Of a stretch of DNA of 64,000 bases, positions 25,488 to 33,672 are shown piece by piece; position 1 is the first letter of the stretch; every line of letters begins with the position of its first letter. The position numbers and the translations under genes were made by a program. This stretch comes from VXPQ01 sp965117025 (GTDB taxonomy: Bacteria > Bacteroidota > Rhodothermia > Rhodothermales > VXPQ01). The notes below the pieces were generated by a model. That model saw nothing but the letters and a program-made list of their open reading frames with translations, did not search any database and was not told where the DNA came from. The stretch lies in contig OZ220746.1 in NCBI GenBank assembly GCA_965117025.1, positions 1,612,001-1,676,000 on the forward strand. Direction: 5' to 3'.

Positions 25488-26540
25488 ATGAAGCCCGCCA
25501 GACAACTCCGCGAACTATCCAATGCGCTGAAGGCCGCTTTCGACGGGTCGAACGTCGCCCGCCGCGTGCAGGACTTCGAAGGATGGACCGACAGGGCATC
25601 CCAAGAGGATTCCGAAGCGGGCTACGACCACACGCGGACCGTCAAGGAGTACTACGACCTTTGTAGCGAATTCATGGTCCTGGGTTGGGGAGAATCCCTG
25701 CACTTCGCGCCGCTGTTGCCTGACGAGAGCCTGGAGGACTCCAAGATCCGGCACCAGCGACTCATGATCTCCAAGCTCCAACTGCGCCCGGGCATGACGG
25801 TAGTTGACATCGGCTGCGGGATCGGCGGTCCGATGCGCCGCGTCGCCCGCGAGGCCGGTGTCAGGGTTGTCGGGATCAACAGCAGTGAAGTCCAGTGCAA
25901 CAACGCCAGGCGGCTGAACGCCGCTGCGGGGCTTGATGACATGACCGACTGCCTGGTGTCCAGCTTCATGGACATGAGCACCATCGCGGACAAGACCTTC
26001 GACCGTGGCTACGCGATCGAATCGACCTGCCATGCGGCCGACAAGGTCGGCGCGTTCGCCGAAATCTACCGGGTCCTGAAACCCGGAGCCCTCCTCTGGG
26101 GCCAGGAAATGTGCATGACCGACATGTTCGATCCCGGTGACGATCGGCATCGCGCCATCAAGCGGGACCTCATGCACGGCATCGCGCTCAAGGAAATCGC
26201 GACGTTTGGGGAGGTGAATCGGGCGCTCGAAACCGTGGGATTCGAAGTTCTGGAGGGTGCGGACCTCGCCGGCGACCAGCACGGTCCGGTCACGCCGTGG
26301 TATCAACCTATGGAGACCCGGCGCGGACTGCCCGGCAGCGCGTTCCGCCGGATTCCGATGGGCCGCAAGGCAGTGAGGTGGGGATCCAGGATGGCGGAAT
26401 TTCTCGGTGTGTTCCCGAAGGGCTCGGCGGAGGTGGTCGCCCTCCTGGACCGGACCGCGGACGCTTACGTCGCGGGGGGCAAGACGGGGACCTTCACGCC
26501 GCTCTACTGTTTCGTGGCGCGCCGGCCTCTTTCGGGTTAG
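25488..26540 (+). CDS. SAM-dependent methyltransferase of the C-24 sterol methyltransferase (Erg6/SMT) type
   Basis: ATG 25488 (product MKPARQLRELSNALKAAF) gives 350 residues. The signature of sterol 24-C-methyltransferases is visible throughout: YYDLCSEFMVLGWGESLHFAP near 55-75, SAM motif I VVDIGCGIGGPMRRVAREAG near 104-123, VVGINSSEVQ, ESTCHAADKVGAFAEIYRVLKPG near 178-200, EMCMTDMFDPGDD near 206-218, and PWYQP near 270. In eukaryotes this enzyme alkylates the sterol side chain; bacterial homologues have been reported. No oxidosqualene cyclase is in the window. It converges on an RND pump 43 bp away. Composition is more GC-rich than the housekeeping genes, suggesting horizontal origin. Confidence 0.8.
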   Translation: MKPARQLRELSNALKAAFDGSNVARRVQDFEGWTDRASQEDSEAGYDHTRTVKEYYDLCSEFMVLGWGESLHFAPLLPDESLEDSKIRHQRLMISKLQLRPGMTVVDIGCGIGGPMRRVAREAGVRVVGINSSEVQCNNARRLNAAAGLDDMTDCLVSSFMDMSTIADKTFDRGYAIESTCHAADKVGAFAEIYRVLKPGALLWGQEMCMTDMFDPGDDRHRAIKRDLMHGIALKEIATFGEVNRALETVGFEVLEGADLAGDQHGPVTPWYQPMETRRGLPGSAFRRIPMGRKAVRWGSRMAEFLGVFPKGSAEVVALLDRTADAYVAGGKTGTFTPLYCFVARRPLSG

Positions 26541-26583
26541 CAGCGGCCCCGAGACGCCTGGAGGCTTTCGGCTCGAACGGCCG

Positions 26584-29500
26584 TCAACCGGAACCTTCGG
26601 CGGCCAGTTCTCGCCGGGCCGACGTGAGGCGCAGATGGATCGAGGAAAGCGCGGGCACCAGAAACATGATGAGCACCGTGGTGAAGAGGATGCCGCAGCC
26701 GATCGAGGCGGAGAAGGGAACAAAGAACTGCGCCTGAATCGCGTCCTCGAGAATCAGGGGGGTGAAGCCGAGGAAGGTCGTCAGCGAAGTCAGCATGATC
26801 GGGCGAAAACGTCCCTTCGCGCCCTCGATGATCGCGGTTCGCACCGGGATTCCGTCCCGGAGCTTCTGGTCGGTGAAATCGATCATCACCAGGGAGTCGT
26901 TGACGACCACGCCGGCGAGCCCGAAGATCCCGACGAAGGACTCCGCGCTGACGGCAACCCCCAGCATCCAGTGACCCAGGATCACGCCGATGAACCCGAA
27001 CGGGATGATGGCCATGACGATGAACGGTTTGGTATAGGAGCGCAGGGGAATGGCCAGCAGCGCGAAGATCAGGAGCAGCGCGATCGCGAATCCGCGATAG
27101 AGACCCCCCAGCGAGTCGAGTTGCTGCTGCTGTTCCCCTCCGAAGGTATAGGTCAGTTCGGGGTTCTCGCCGATGAGCCCCGCGAGGATGGTGTTCTCCA
27201 GAATGTCATTGGCGGTCGCGGCGGAAATCACAGCGGGATCCACATCAGCGCTCACCGTGACCACGCGCTGGCCGTCCTGGCGCCGGATGGACGGCGGCGA
27301 CGTCCCCGAACTCAGCGCGGCCACCCGGCTTACCGGCACGTCGGCGCCGGTTGGTGTGCGGAACCGGTAACTCTCGACGTCGGTAATTGCGTTCCGCTGC
27401 TCCTCGGGTAGCCGCACGTAAACCCGCACCTCGTCACGTCCCCGCTGCACCCGCACGGCCTCGACGCCAAAGAAGGCCGCTCGCGTCTGCCAGGCAAGAT
27501 CATCAAGCGTGAGGCCGAGGGTACGTGCTTCGGGAAGCAGTCCCACCTGAACTTCCGGGATACCGGGGGTGTGGTCCGAGCGTAGGTCGAAGACGCCTCC
27601 GACTCCGCCGAGGTCGGCGACGGTGGAATCTGCGATCGCGATCAGGCGTTCCGGGTCTGGATGGGAGAGCGCAGCCTCGACCGGGTTGCCCAGGGTGTAG
27701 ATCTCGCTGATGAAGGTGACCGCGCGCGCCTGCGGCAGGTCGCCCACCTCCTCGCGCCACGCCTGCACGACGTCTCCCGAAGTGATGCGCCGCTCCTGCG
27801 CGCTCAGGAGCTTGAACTCGATGGTGGCGACATTGGCTTCCGGGTTCAGGGTGGGCGAGGGATTGAGCCCTCCGGTTTCGAGCCGCGACCGCTGACCGAC
27901 GACGACCGTAACGCCGGACAACAGCGGAGGCGCGTCGGCGGGCCGGCTTTCGGAAAGCCGCTCCACGGCCCGGCGACCGGCCGCTTCCAGCTGTTGCGCC
28001 ACTGCGTACGTCTGCGGCGCGGTCGTTCCGTCCGGCATCTCGAGGGTGGCGATCGCGAAGTCGCCTTCGACCTTGGTTGCGAAGGTGGTCGGAACGATGC
28101 CGGCCGGAAGCAGGGAAACGCTCAGGACGAGCAGCGCCACGGCCCCCGAAACCGTCACCCAGGGCCAGTCCGTCGCAAACTGGATTCCGCGATCCAGCGG
28201 CCCCTGGACAAAGCGGTGCAACCCGGAATCGACCCGAGTCTGGATCCGGGCGACGAATCGTTCAATCCCCGTACCGGGCGCCCAATCCGGGCCGTGCAGA
28301 TGATGGGATAGATGGTTGGGCAGCACGAGCAGCGATTCGACCAGCGAAAAGAGCAGCGTGGCGATGGCGACGATCGGCAGCGCCTTCCACACCTCTCCGA
28401 ACCCCGCGGGGATGAAGAGCAGCGGAAGGAACGCCGCGATCGTCGTCAGCACCGCGAAGATCAGCGGCGTCTTGATGCGTCGCGCCCCGCGGATCGCCGC
28501 CGCGAGCCCCGGCGTGCCGCGCCTTCGTTCCAGGTGGATGTGCTCGGACACCACGATCGCATCGTCCACGACGATGCCGATGGCGAGCACGAAAGCGAAA
28601 AGCGACACCTCATGGAGCGGGATCTCGAACAGCATCATGGCGGTCAAGGCGCCGATTGCGGAAACGCCGAGGCCGACGGCGACCCAGAACGCCAGCCGAA
28701 GTTGGAGAAACAGACCAAGCGCGAGGAGGACCAGCAACAGCCCCAAGGCTCCGTTCTTGAGAAGAAGGAGGGCGCGTTCCGTGAAGACCGAAGAGTCGTC
28801 GTTCCAGATGCTGATGCCCACGCCAGCCGGGAGCGAGGGGACTACCTCGTTCGCGACGTGGTCCCGAACGGCGCGCGCCACATCCATCACCCTCTCGCCG
28901 TCGGCTTGCGAAACCTCGACGAAGACGGCAGGGTGGCCCTGGTGCCGCACGAGCAAACCCGAGTCCTCGAAGCCGTCGCGGACCTCGGCAATGTCACCCA
29001 GGCGCACCACCGTGCCGTCGTTGCGGCCGAGGACTACGATGTCCTCGAAATCCTGCTGCTCGTAGCTCTTGCCGAGGGTCCGAATCCGCACCTGGGACCG
29101 CTCGGTATTGATGCTGCCCGCGGACAGGTCCAGGGAACCGCGGCGAATCGTATTGGCGACATCAGTCAGGGTGAGCCCAAGGGCCCGCAGCCGCTGGAGC
29201 GGCACTTCGATCGAGATCTCGTAGTTGCGCACCCCGCTGGTCTCGACCAGGGACACGTTCGGGAGCGCTGCGAGATCGTCCTCGATCCGGTAGGCGAGCT
29301 CCTTCAGCGAACGCTCGGGAACGTCGCCGTAGAGGACGAGACGCATCATGCTCTGCGCGTTCGTCATCTCCCGGATCTGGGGCCGCTCGGCGCCGCCCGG
29401 GAACGTCTGAATCCGCCCCACCGCCGACTCGATTTCGTCCTTCTTGGCGCCCATGTCCGTACCCGAGTTGACTTCGACCCTGACGGACGCCATCCCCGGG

Positions 29501-29787
29501 GCCGCTACGGACCTGACCGTCTTCACGTCGGCCAGTCCCCGGACCTCATCCTCGATCTTGACGACGATGGCCTCCTCCACCTCCTCGGGCGTTGCGCCGG
29601 GGAACGGCACCGAGATCTCGAACTGATTGAAGGGCACCGTGGGCCACGCTTCCTGCTCGAGACCGGTCAGCGACACGAGACCCACCGCGAGGATGCCGAG
29701 CATCAGCAGGTTGGACGCGACGCCGTTGCCCGCCATGTAGGCGATCGGTCCACGGGGTTCGGCGTGGTTGCTTCGGTTGGAATTCAT
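26584..29787 (-). CDS. AcrB/HAE-type RND efflux transporter permease
   Basis: A 1067-residue inner-membrane proton antiporter with the duplicated six-helix layout: TM1 near 22-42, a periplasmic porter domain beginning with PFNQFEISVPFPGATPEEVEE, the proton-relay helix VLAIGIVVDDAIVVSEH (Asp-Asp pair), and a second half ending with GLAGVVVNDSLVMIDF and a final multi-helix block. No membrane-fusion protein or TolC-type channel is adjacent, so it must use partners encoded elsewhere. Its 3' end faces the sterol methyltransferase gene, and both are GC-rich relative to the surroundings; a functional link between them is only a guess. Confidence 0.88.
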   Translation of the reverse strand: MNSNRSNHAEPRGPIAYMAGNGVASNLLMLGILAVGLVSLTGLEQEAWPTVPFNQFEISVPFPGATPEEVEEAIVVKIEDEVRGLADVKTVRSVAAPGMASVRVEVNSGTDMGAKKDEIESAVGRIQTFPGGAERPQIREMTNAQSMMRLVLYGDVPERSLKELAYRIEDDLAALPNVSLVETSGVRNYEISIEVPLQRLRALGLTLTDVANTIRRGSLDLSAGSINTERSQVRIRTLGKSYEQQDFEDIVVLGRNDGTVVRLGDIAEVRDGFEDSGLLVRHQGHPAVFVEVSQADGERVMDVARAVRDHVANEVVPSLPAGVGISIWNDDSSVFTERALLLLKNGALGLLLVLLALGLFLQLRLAFWVAVGLGVSAIGALTAMMLFEIPLHEVSLFAFVLAIGIVVDDAIVVSEHIHLERRRGTPGLAAAIRGARRIKTPLIFAVLTTIAAFLPLLFIPAGFGEVWKALPIVAIATLLFSLVESLLVLPNHLSHHLHGPDWAPGTGIERFVARIQTRVDSGLHRFVQGPLDRGIQFATDWPWVTVSGAVALLVLSVSLLPAGIVPTTFATKVEGDFAIATLEMPDGTTAPQTYAVAQQLEAAGRRAVERLSESRPADAPPLLSGVTVVVGQRSRLETGGLNPSPTLNPEANVATIEFKLLSAQERRITSGDVVQAWREEVGDLPQARAVTFISEIYTLGNPVEAALSHPDPERLIAIADSTVADLGGVGGVFDLRSDHTPGIPEVQVGLLPEARTLGLTLDDLAWQTRAAFFGVEAVRVQRGRDEVRVYVRLPEEQRNAITDVESYRFRTPTGADVPVSRVAALSSGTSPPSIRRQDGQRVVTVSADVDPAVISAATANDILENTILAGLIGENPELTYTFGGEQQQQLDSLGGLYRGFAIALLLIFALLAIPLRSYTKPFIVMAIIPFGFIGVILGHWMLGVAVSAESFVGIFGLAGVVVNDSLVMIDFTDQKLRDGIPVRTAIIEGAKGRFRPIMLTSLTTFLGFTPLILEDAIQAQFFVPFSASIGCGILFTTVLIMFLVPALSSIHLRLTSARRELAAEGSG

Positions 29788-29953
29788 TGGTGCGGGTCGG
29801 AGCGGGTCTGGAGAAGCACCTGCGTGTCGGTGGGCTGCAGCAAGAGCTTGAGTCCGATGCCTACTAGCTGTGATCTCTCAACAGGTTGTTCATTAGATCC
29901 TGACGTCCGAATTTATCATGGACAGCCGCACCGAAAACCAGGGAGAGACCCAA

Positions 29954-30050
29954 ATGAAGATACACAAAAATGCCCGATTGACGCCGAAGGGTCGAGAGAT
30001 TCTGGTTTGCCGCATCGTTAACGAGGGGCTTCGCGTCGAGGAAGCCGCCC
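29954..30050 (+). pseudogene. IS481-family transposase, N-terminal remnant
   Basis: From ATG 29954 the frame encodes MKIHKNARLTPKGREI, then a helix with RVEEAAR, matching the start of IS481-type integrase-like transposases; it then loses similarity and stops at 30083-30085, inside the 3' end of the convergent LOG-family gene. The DDE catalytic domain is absent. Upstream, TGTGATCTCTCAACAGGTTG near 29870-29889 may be the element's left end. It is a decayed mobile-element trace flanking the RND/methyltransferase block. Confidence 0.55.
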
Positions 30051-30791
30051 GGATTCGCCCAGAATCCACTGGGGTTTCAGATTGAGGTGGAATCGCGTGT
30101 TGGCCGCCTTGACAATGGTGGAGACGGCTTCCTCAGGGGAGTCGGTAATCACCCATCGATCGGCGTCCTCCGGACTGATCGTTCCTTCTCGAACCATGGT
30201 GTGAGAAACGAAGTCGATCATCTCCGCCCAGTACTCGGCGCCCATCACGACGACCGGTAAATCCAGTATCTTCCCCGTCTGTACCAGCGTAAGCGTTTCA
30301 AATATCTCATCCAGGGTGCCAAAACCACCCGGCAGCACCACGAAGGCATAGGAGTATTTGACCAGCATCACCTTGCGGACAAAGAAGTGGTTGAACTCCA
30401 CCCACTGGTCCAGATACGGGTTGGGGTCCTGCTCTTCGGGAAGCTCGATGTTGCAGCCGATACTGCGTCCGCCTGCCTCCCGGGCTCCGCGGTTGGCGGC
30501 CTCCATAATACCGGGCCCTCCTCCGGTCATCACAGTGAACCCTGCGGCGGCCAGTTCGCCACCTACCTGTCGAGCCAGCTCGTAATAGACGTGATCTTCC
30601 GGAAAACGGGCCGAGCCGAAAACCGTCACGCAAGGCCCGACAAAATGCAGCTTGCGAAAGCCCCGGAGAAACTCGAGGAAGATACGCACAGCCCGGATCA
30701 GTTCGGCCAGCCGCCTGCCCGGTCCGCTCAGGAAAAAGCGCTCCTCCAGTGTGCTTTTTTCAGAACGCGGCGACTTGTGGGAGATGTTCAT
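30018..30791 (-). CDS. LOG-family (TIGR00730-type) protein
   Basis: A 257-residue Rossmann-fold protein with the two hallmark motifs: GGGPGIMEAANRGA (90-103) and PGGFGTLDE (154-162). Family members hydrolyse nucleotide 5'-monophosphates to the free base (cytokinin-releasing LOG activity) and are often misnamed lysine decarboxylases. The 50-residue N-terminal extension with hydrophobic LAELIRAVRIFLEFLRGF is typical of one bacterial subgroup. The last part of the gene lies against an IS481 remnant, but the C-terminus (PQWILGESGRLPRREAPR) seems intact. Confidence 0.85.
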   Translation of the reverse strand: MNISHKSPRSEKSTLEERFFLSGPGRRLAELIRAVRIFLEFLRGFRKLHFVGPCVTVFGSARFPEDHVYYELARQVGGELAAAGFTVMTGGGPGIMEAANRGAREAGGRSIGCNIELPEEQDPNPYLDQWVEFNHFFVRKVMLVKYSYAFVVLPGGFGTLDEIFETLTLVQTGKILDLPVVVMGAEYWAEMIDFVSHTMVREGTISPEDADRWVITDSPEEAVSTIVKAANTRFHLNLKPQWILGESGRLPRREAPR

Positions 30792-30811
30792 CGTTTGCGG
30801 CGCAGGCTATG

Positions 30812-31363
30812 CTACCGTATAGCCACCTTCCTGCATGACTCTGACCGGTTTGGATTCCAGTCGAGTCCGGGCGGACTCGCAAGCGGACACAGGCGTAGCT
30901 CTCCGTGAATCATGGCGCCGCCCTCTGCAGCGTGATTCCATGCCTTCGCCTCCTGTTTCCATAGCGCTGCTTCCTGCTCCCATATTTCCACTGCGCGTTC
31001 CTGTGCTTCCACGATCTCCCACCACCTGTCCGGGGTTTCAATCCGTGCCATATAGGATGCCTCCACCGCCAATCTTCGCGCTTTTTCCGCGTGTTGCAAC
31101 GCCTCCGACGCCAACGCCCGCGCCTGCACCGCCAATGCGTCATATTCCGCTGCATTCCGGGAATCGTTACGGGCCGCCCGCGCCAGGGCGGCGAATGTCC
31201 CCGGACGGGTCGCTCTTAGCTTTTTCCTCTGGGCTTCTTCCCGTTGATCATGATCGTTTATCGAACCGCCTGTCGTCCCTTCCCATATTTGTCCCTGCGC
31301 CGCGGAGGGCAACATGGCGAGCAAAATCGCCAGGACGGCAATGCGTACAGCCGATCGCTTCAT
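30812..31363 (-). CDS. Exported helical protein of unknown function
   Basis: A 183-residue protein with a good signal peptide (MKRSAVRIAVLAILLAMLPSAAQG) and a mature part that is almost entirely charged helix with many Ala, Glu and Arg residues (YDALAVQARALASEALQHAEKARRL), Trp-rich near 130-145. It could form a periplasmic coiled coil. It ends 20 bp before the LOG-family gene start in the same direction, so the two may form an operon. I recognise no family. Confidence 0.55.
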   Translation of the reverse strand: MKRSAVRIAVLAILLAMLPSAAQGQIWEGTTGGSINDHDQREEAQRKKLRATRPGTFAALARAARNDSRNAAEYDALAVQARALASEALQHAEKARRLAVEASYMARIETPDRWWEIVEAQERAVEIWEQEAALWKQEAKAWNHAAEGGAMIHGELRLCPLASPPGLDWNPNRSESCRKVAIR

Positions 31364-31630
31364 GGGTTGGTGTGTTTTGCGAGGAAAAGATTTCGTGAAA
31401 CACGGATACCGCCGGGCATCCTCAAGCGTTCCATGTTCTCCTGCAGCCGATGGACAATGTGGTGGGGATACTCAAGCGGCTGGGGCCAATCGTGGATCAA
31501 ATCCACCGCTTCTGGTAGTCCTTCAGAATCATCCTTCCAGCTTCTTGATCGCTTCGTAGATCTGGAAGGGCAGTTGCTGGAAGTCGATCCGGTACTTGTG
31601 AAGGAATTCACAATCGGGTCCGTGTCGGTC
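31360..31630 (-). pseudogene. Frameshifted gene remnant of unknown family
   Basis: Two minus-strand frames appear to continue one protein. The first (about 31627-31529) reads RHGPDCEFLHKYRIDFQQLP, then FQIYEAIKKLEG before a stop. The second, shifted by one base, reads on with DDSEGLPEAVDLIHDWPQP and LEYPHHIVHRLQENMERL to 31360. Both look coding in composition and neither has its own start. The parent family is not recognised; the whole 31364-31757 gap holds nothing else I can support. Confidence 0.3.
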
Positions 31631-31757
31631 GGAGAGCCGGCGCGGTCCGCGCGTACGCATCGGGATGGGATGGTCTCGACTGGCGGCAGGATGGGACTGG
31701 GGGAACATTGGGATATGCCTTAAGTTGGCCCCAAACGAACAGCAAGGAAAGCTGAAG

Positions 31758-33374
31758 ATGAAAAAACAAAGGCGGTTCCCGGCGGCCACGATCCCGGCGC
31801 TCACCACCGTGGTAGCGCTTCTCATGCTCAGCCCCGTGAGGAGCGCCGCCCAGAACTTCGGATCGGTCACCTTCCCGACCTCGGGAGCCGCCGAAGCGCA
31901 GCCGTACTTCGAGGCTGGTCTCCTGTTACTCCACAACTTCGAGTACGAGGACGCCGCAACCCAATTCCGGAGAGCCCGCGAGATCGATCCGGGCTTCGCA
32001 ATGGCGTATTGGGGCGAGGCCCAGACCCACAATCACCCGATCTGGATGCGGCAGGACCGCGACGCGGCGCTGGCCATCCTGAAGGAGTACGCGCCCACCA
32101 CCGCCGAGCGCCTCGCACGGGTTCCGACCGAACGCGAACGGGACTGGTTCGAGACCGTCGAGGTCCTCTACAGCGACGGCCCCAAGCAGGACCGCGACTT
32201 CCGCTACCGGGACGCCATGCGGCGACTCGCTGAGAAGTACCCGGGCGACCTTGACGCGGCCGCCCTCTATGCCCTCTCGCTGCTCGGCACCGCACACAAC
32301 GGCCGCGACTTTCGGATCTACATGAAGGCCGCCGCCGTGGCGCAGCGGGTCTTCGAGGCCAACCCGATGCACCCCGGCGCCGCACACTACATCATCCACG
32401 CCTTCGACGACCCCATCCACGCGCCGCTTGGGCTGGCGGCCGCGCACGCGTACTCGGAGATCGCGCCGGACGCCCACCACGCGCAGCACATGACCTCGCA
32501 CATCTTCGTGGCCATGGGGCTCTGGGACGATGTGGTGATCGCGAACGTGCGCGCCCGGGACGTACAGAACGCGGGGCTGGAGCGGAAGGGGCGGCGGACA
32601 AACGTGTGCGGGCACTATACTTCGTGGCTGCACTACGGTCACCTGCAATTGGGACGGTTGAAGGACGCGGCCGCCGGGATGGAGGCGTGCCGGGAACGCA
32701 TGGCCGACGACCCGAGCCGGGCAGAGGCGGACTACTTCGTGAACATGCGGGCGCGCGCGGTGATCGACGCGGGGGACTGGGCGGGGGCAGGAGAGTTGAC
32801 CGCTGACCTGGAGGCGTTCCCGGATTTGGCGCTGCCATACGACTTCGTCGACGCGCTTGCCGCGCTCCGGACCGGCGACCTGGACGGCGCCGTGCGGCTC
32901 CGGTCCCGCTACGGTACGCCCGACGACGAGCGCGACCCGCGACGGGGCATCCTTCTCCACGAGCTGGACGGGATGATCGCTCTGGCCACGGGCGACACGG
33001 ACGCCGGGATCGCGGTGCTGGAAGAGGCAGCCCGGCTCGAAGAGTCTCTGCCGTACGAGTTCGGCCCCCCGGCGACACTCATGCCGCCCCACGAACTTCT
33101 CGCGACCGAGCTCGTCGCGCTTGGCCGCCACTCCGACGCGCGGGCCGCCTGGGAGGAGCAGCTCGCCCGTACTCCGAAACGCACCCAATCGCTGCTGGGC
33201 CTGGCCGGCACCGCCATGGCTCTGGGCGACGAGGTCGCGGCGCGTGAGGCCTACGCCATGCTGGCAGAGGTGTGGGCCAGGGCGGACAGGGGTGTTTCAG
33301 TCCCGACGGGTTCCGGCAGGTCCAGAAGTCCTGGCAGTCCGTGGGTAAAACCGACCGAGCACCGAGAGCCGTGA
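31758..33374 (+). CDS. Exported TPR-repeat protein
   Basis: ATG 31758 follows AAGGAAAG by 6 nt and starts a signal peptide (MKKQRRFPAATIPALTTVVALLML...SAAQ). The 538-residue product then has TPR-like units, the first being AEAQPYFEAGLLLLHNFEYEDAATQFRRAREIDPGFAMAYWG. Histidines cluster in two central stretches: HPGAAHYIIHAFDDPIHAPL and DAHHAQHMTSHIF, which could bind a metal. The C-terminal half has more TPR units and a Ser/Pro/Gly-rich tail. Composition is clearly more GC-rich than mfd and the genes beyond. I recognise no defined function; it is probably periplasmic. Confidence 0.65.
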   Translation: MKKQRRFPAATIPALTTVVALLMLSPVRSAAQNFGSVTFPTSGAAEAQPYFEAGLLLLHNFEYEDAATQFRRAREIDPGFAMAYWGEAQTHNHPIWMRQDRDAALAILKEYAPTTAERLARVPTERERDWFETVEVLYSDGPKQDRDFRYRDAMRRLAEKYPGDLDAAALYALSLLGTAHNGRDFRIYMKAAAVAQRVFEANPMHPGAAHYIIHAFDDPIHAPLGLAAAHAYSEIAPDAHHAQHMTSHIFVAMGLWDDVVIANVRARDVQNAGLERKGRRTNVCGHYTSWLHYGHLQLGRLKDAAAGMEACRERMADDPSRAEADYFVNMRARAVIDAGDWAGAGELTADLEAFPDLALPYDFVDALAALRTGDLDGAVRLRSRYGTPDDERDPRRGILLHELDGMIALATGDTDAGIAVLEEAARLEESLPYEFGPPATLMPPHELLATELVALGRHSDARAAWEEQLARTPKRTQSLLGLAGTAMALGDEVAAREAYAMLAEVWARADRGVSVPTGSGRSRSPGSPWVKPTEHREP

Positions 33375-33399
33375 GGCGTCGGGCTGCAGCTTTTAGTTT

Positions 33400-33413
33400 C
33401 ATTGATATCAATG
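33400..33413. repeat. Perfect 14-bp palindrome
   Basis: CATTGATATCAATG lies 25 bp after the stop of the TPR gene. It may be an operator or chance; no partner copy was seen. Confidence 0.3.
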
Positions 33414-33528
33414 GCTAAATTTATACGAATGACTAAATCTGTACCGGGCTTCCCCAATTCCGCGCTTCCCCATCGCAACCGCCGCCAATACGGTGCCCCT
33501 TTAATCCCCGAAATCGTCGTTTTGCGTA

Positions 33529-33582
33529 ATTTCTACTCCATTTCTACTCCTTTTTTACTCCATTTTTAATACTTTTTTACAC
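33529..33582. repeat. 11-bp tandem repeat array upstream of mfd
   Basis: Units begin every 11 bp at 33529, 33540, 33551, 33562 and 33573: ATTTCTACTCC twice, then TTTTTTACTCC, ATTTTTAATAC and TTTTTTACAC. The first two are identical and the later ones decay. The array is pyrimidine-rich on the plus strand and lies about 90 bp before the mfd start. Confidence 0.55.
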
Positions 33583-33672
33583 ATTGCAGGTATTTATGGA
33601 TACGGATGGCTGCATGGATTTTCCCGCCCTTCTGAACCTCCCGGCCCGTTTCGTCGTTTTCCGTCGCGCCCG

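Noticed and set aside
28312..30021. 569-residue plus-strand frame across the RND pump gene
   Set aside because: Antisense to the pump; rich in Arg, His and Asp as expected from a reversed frame, and no domain.
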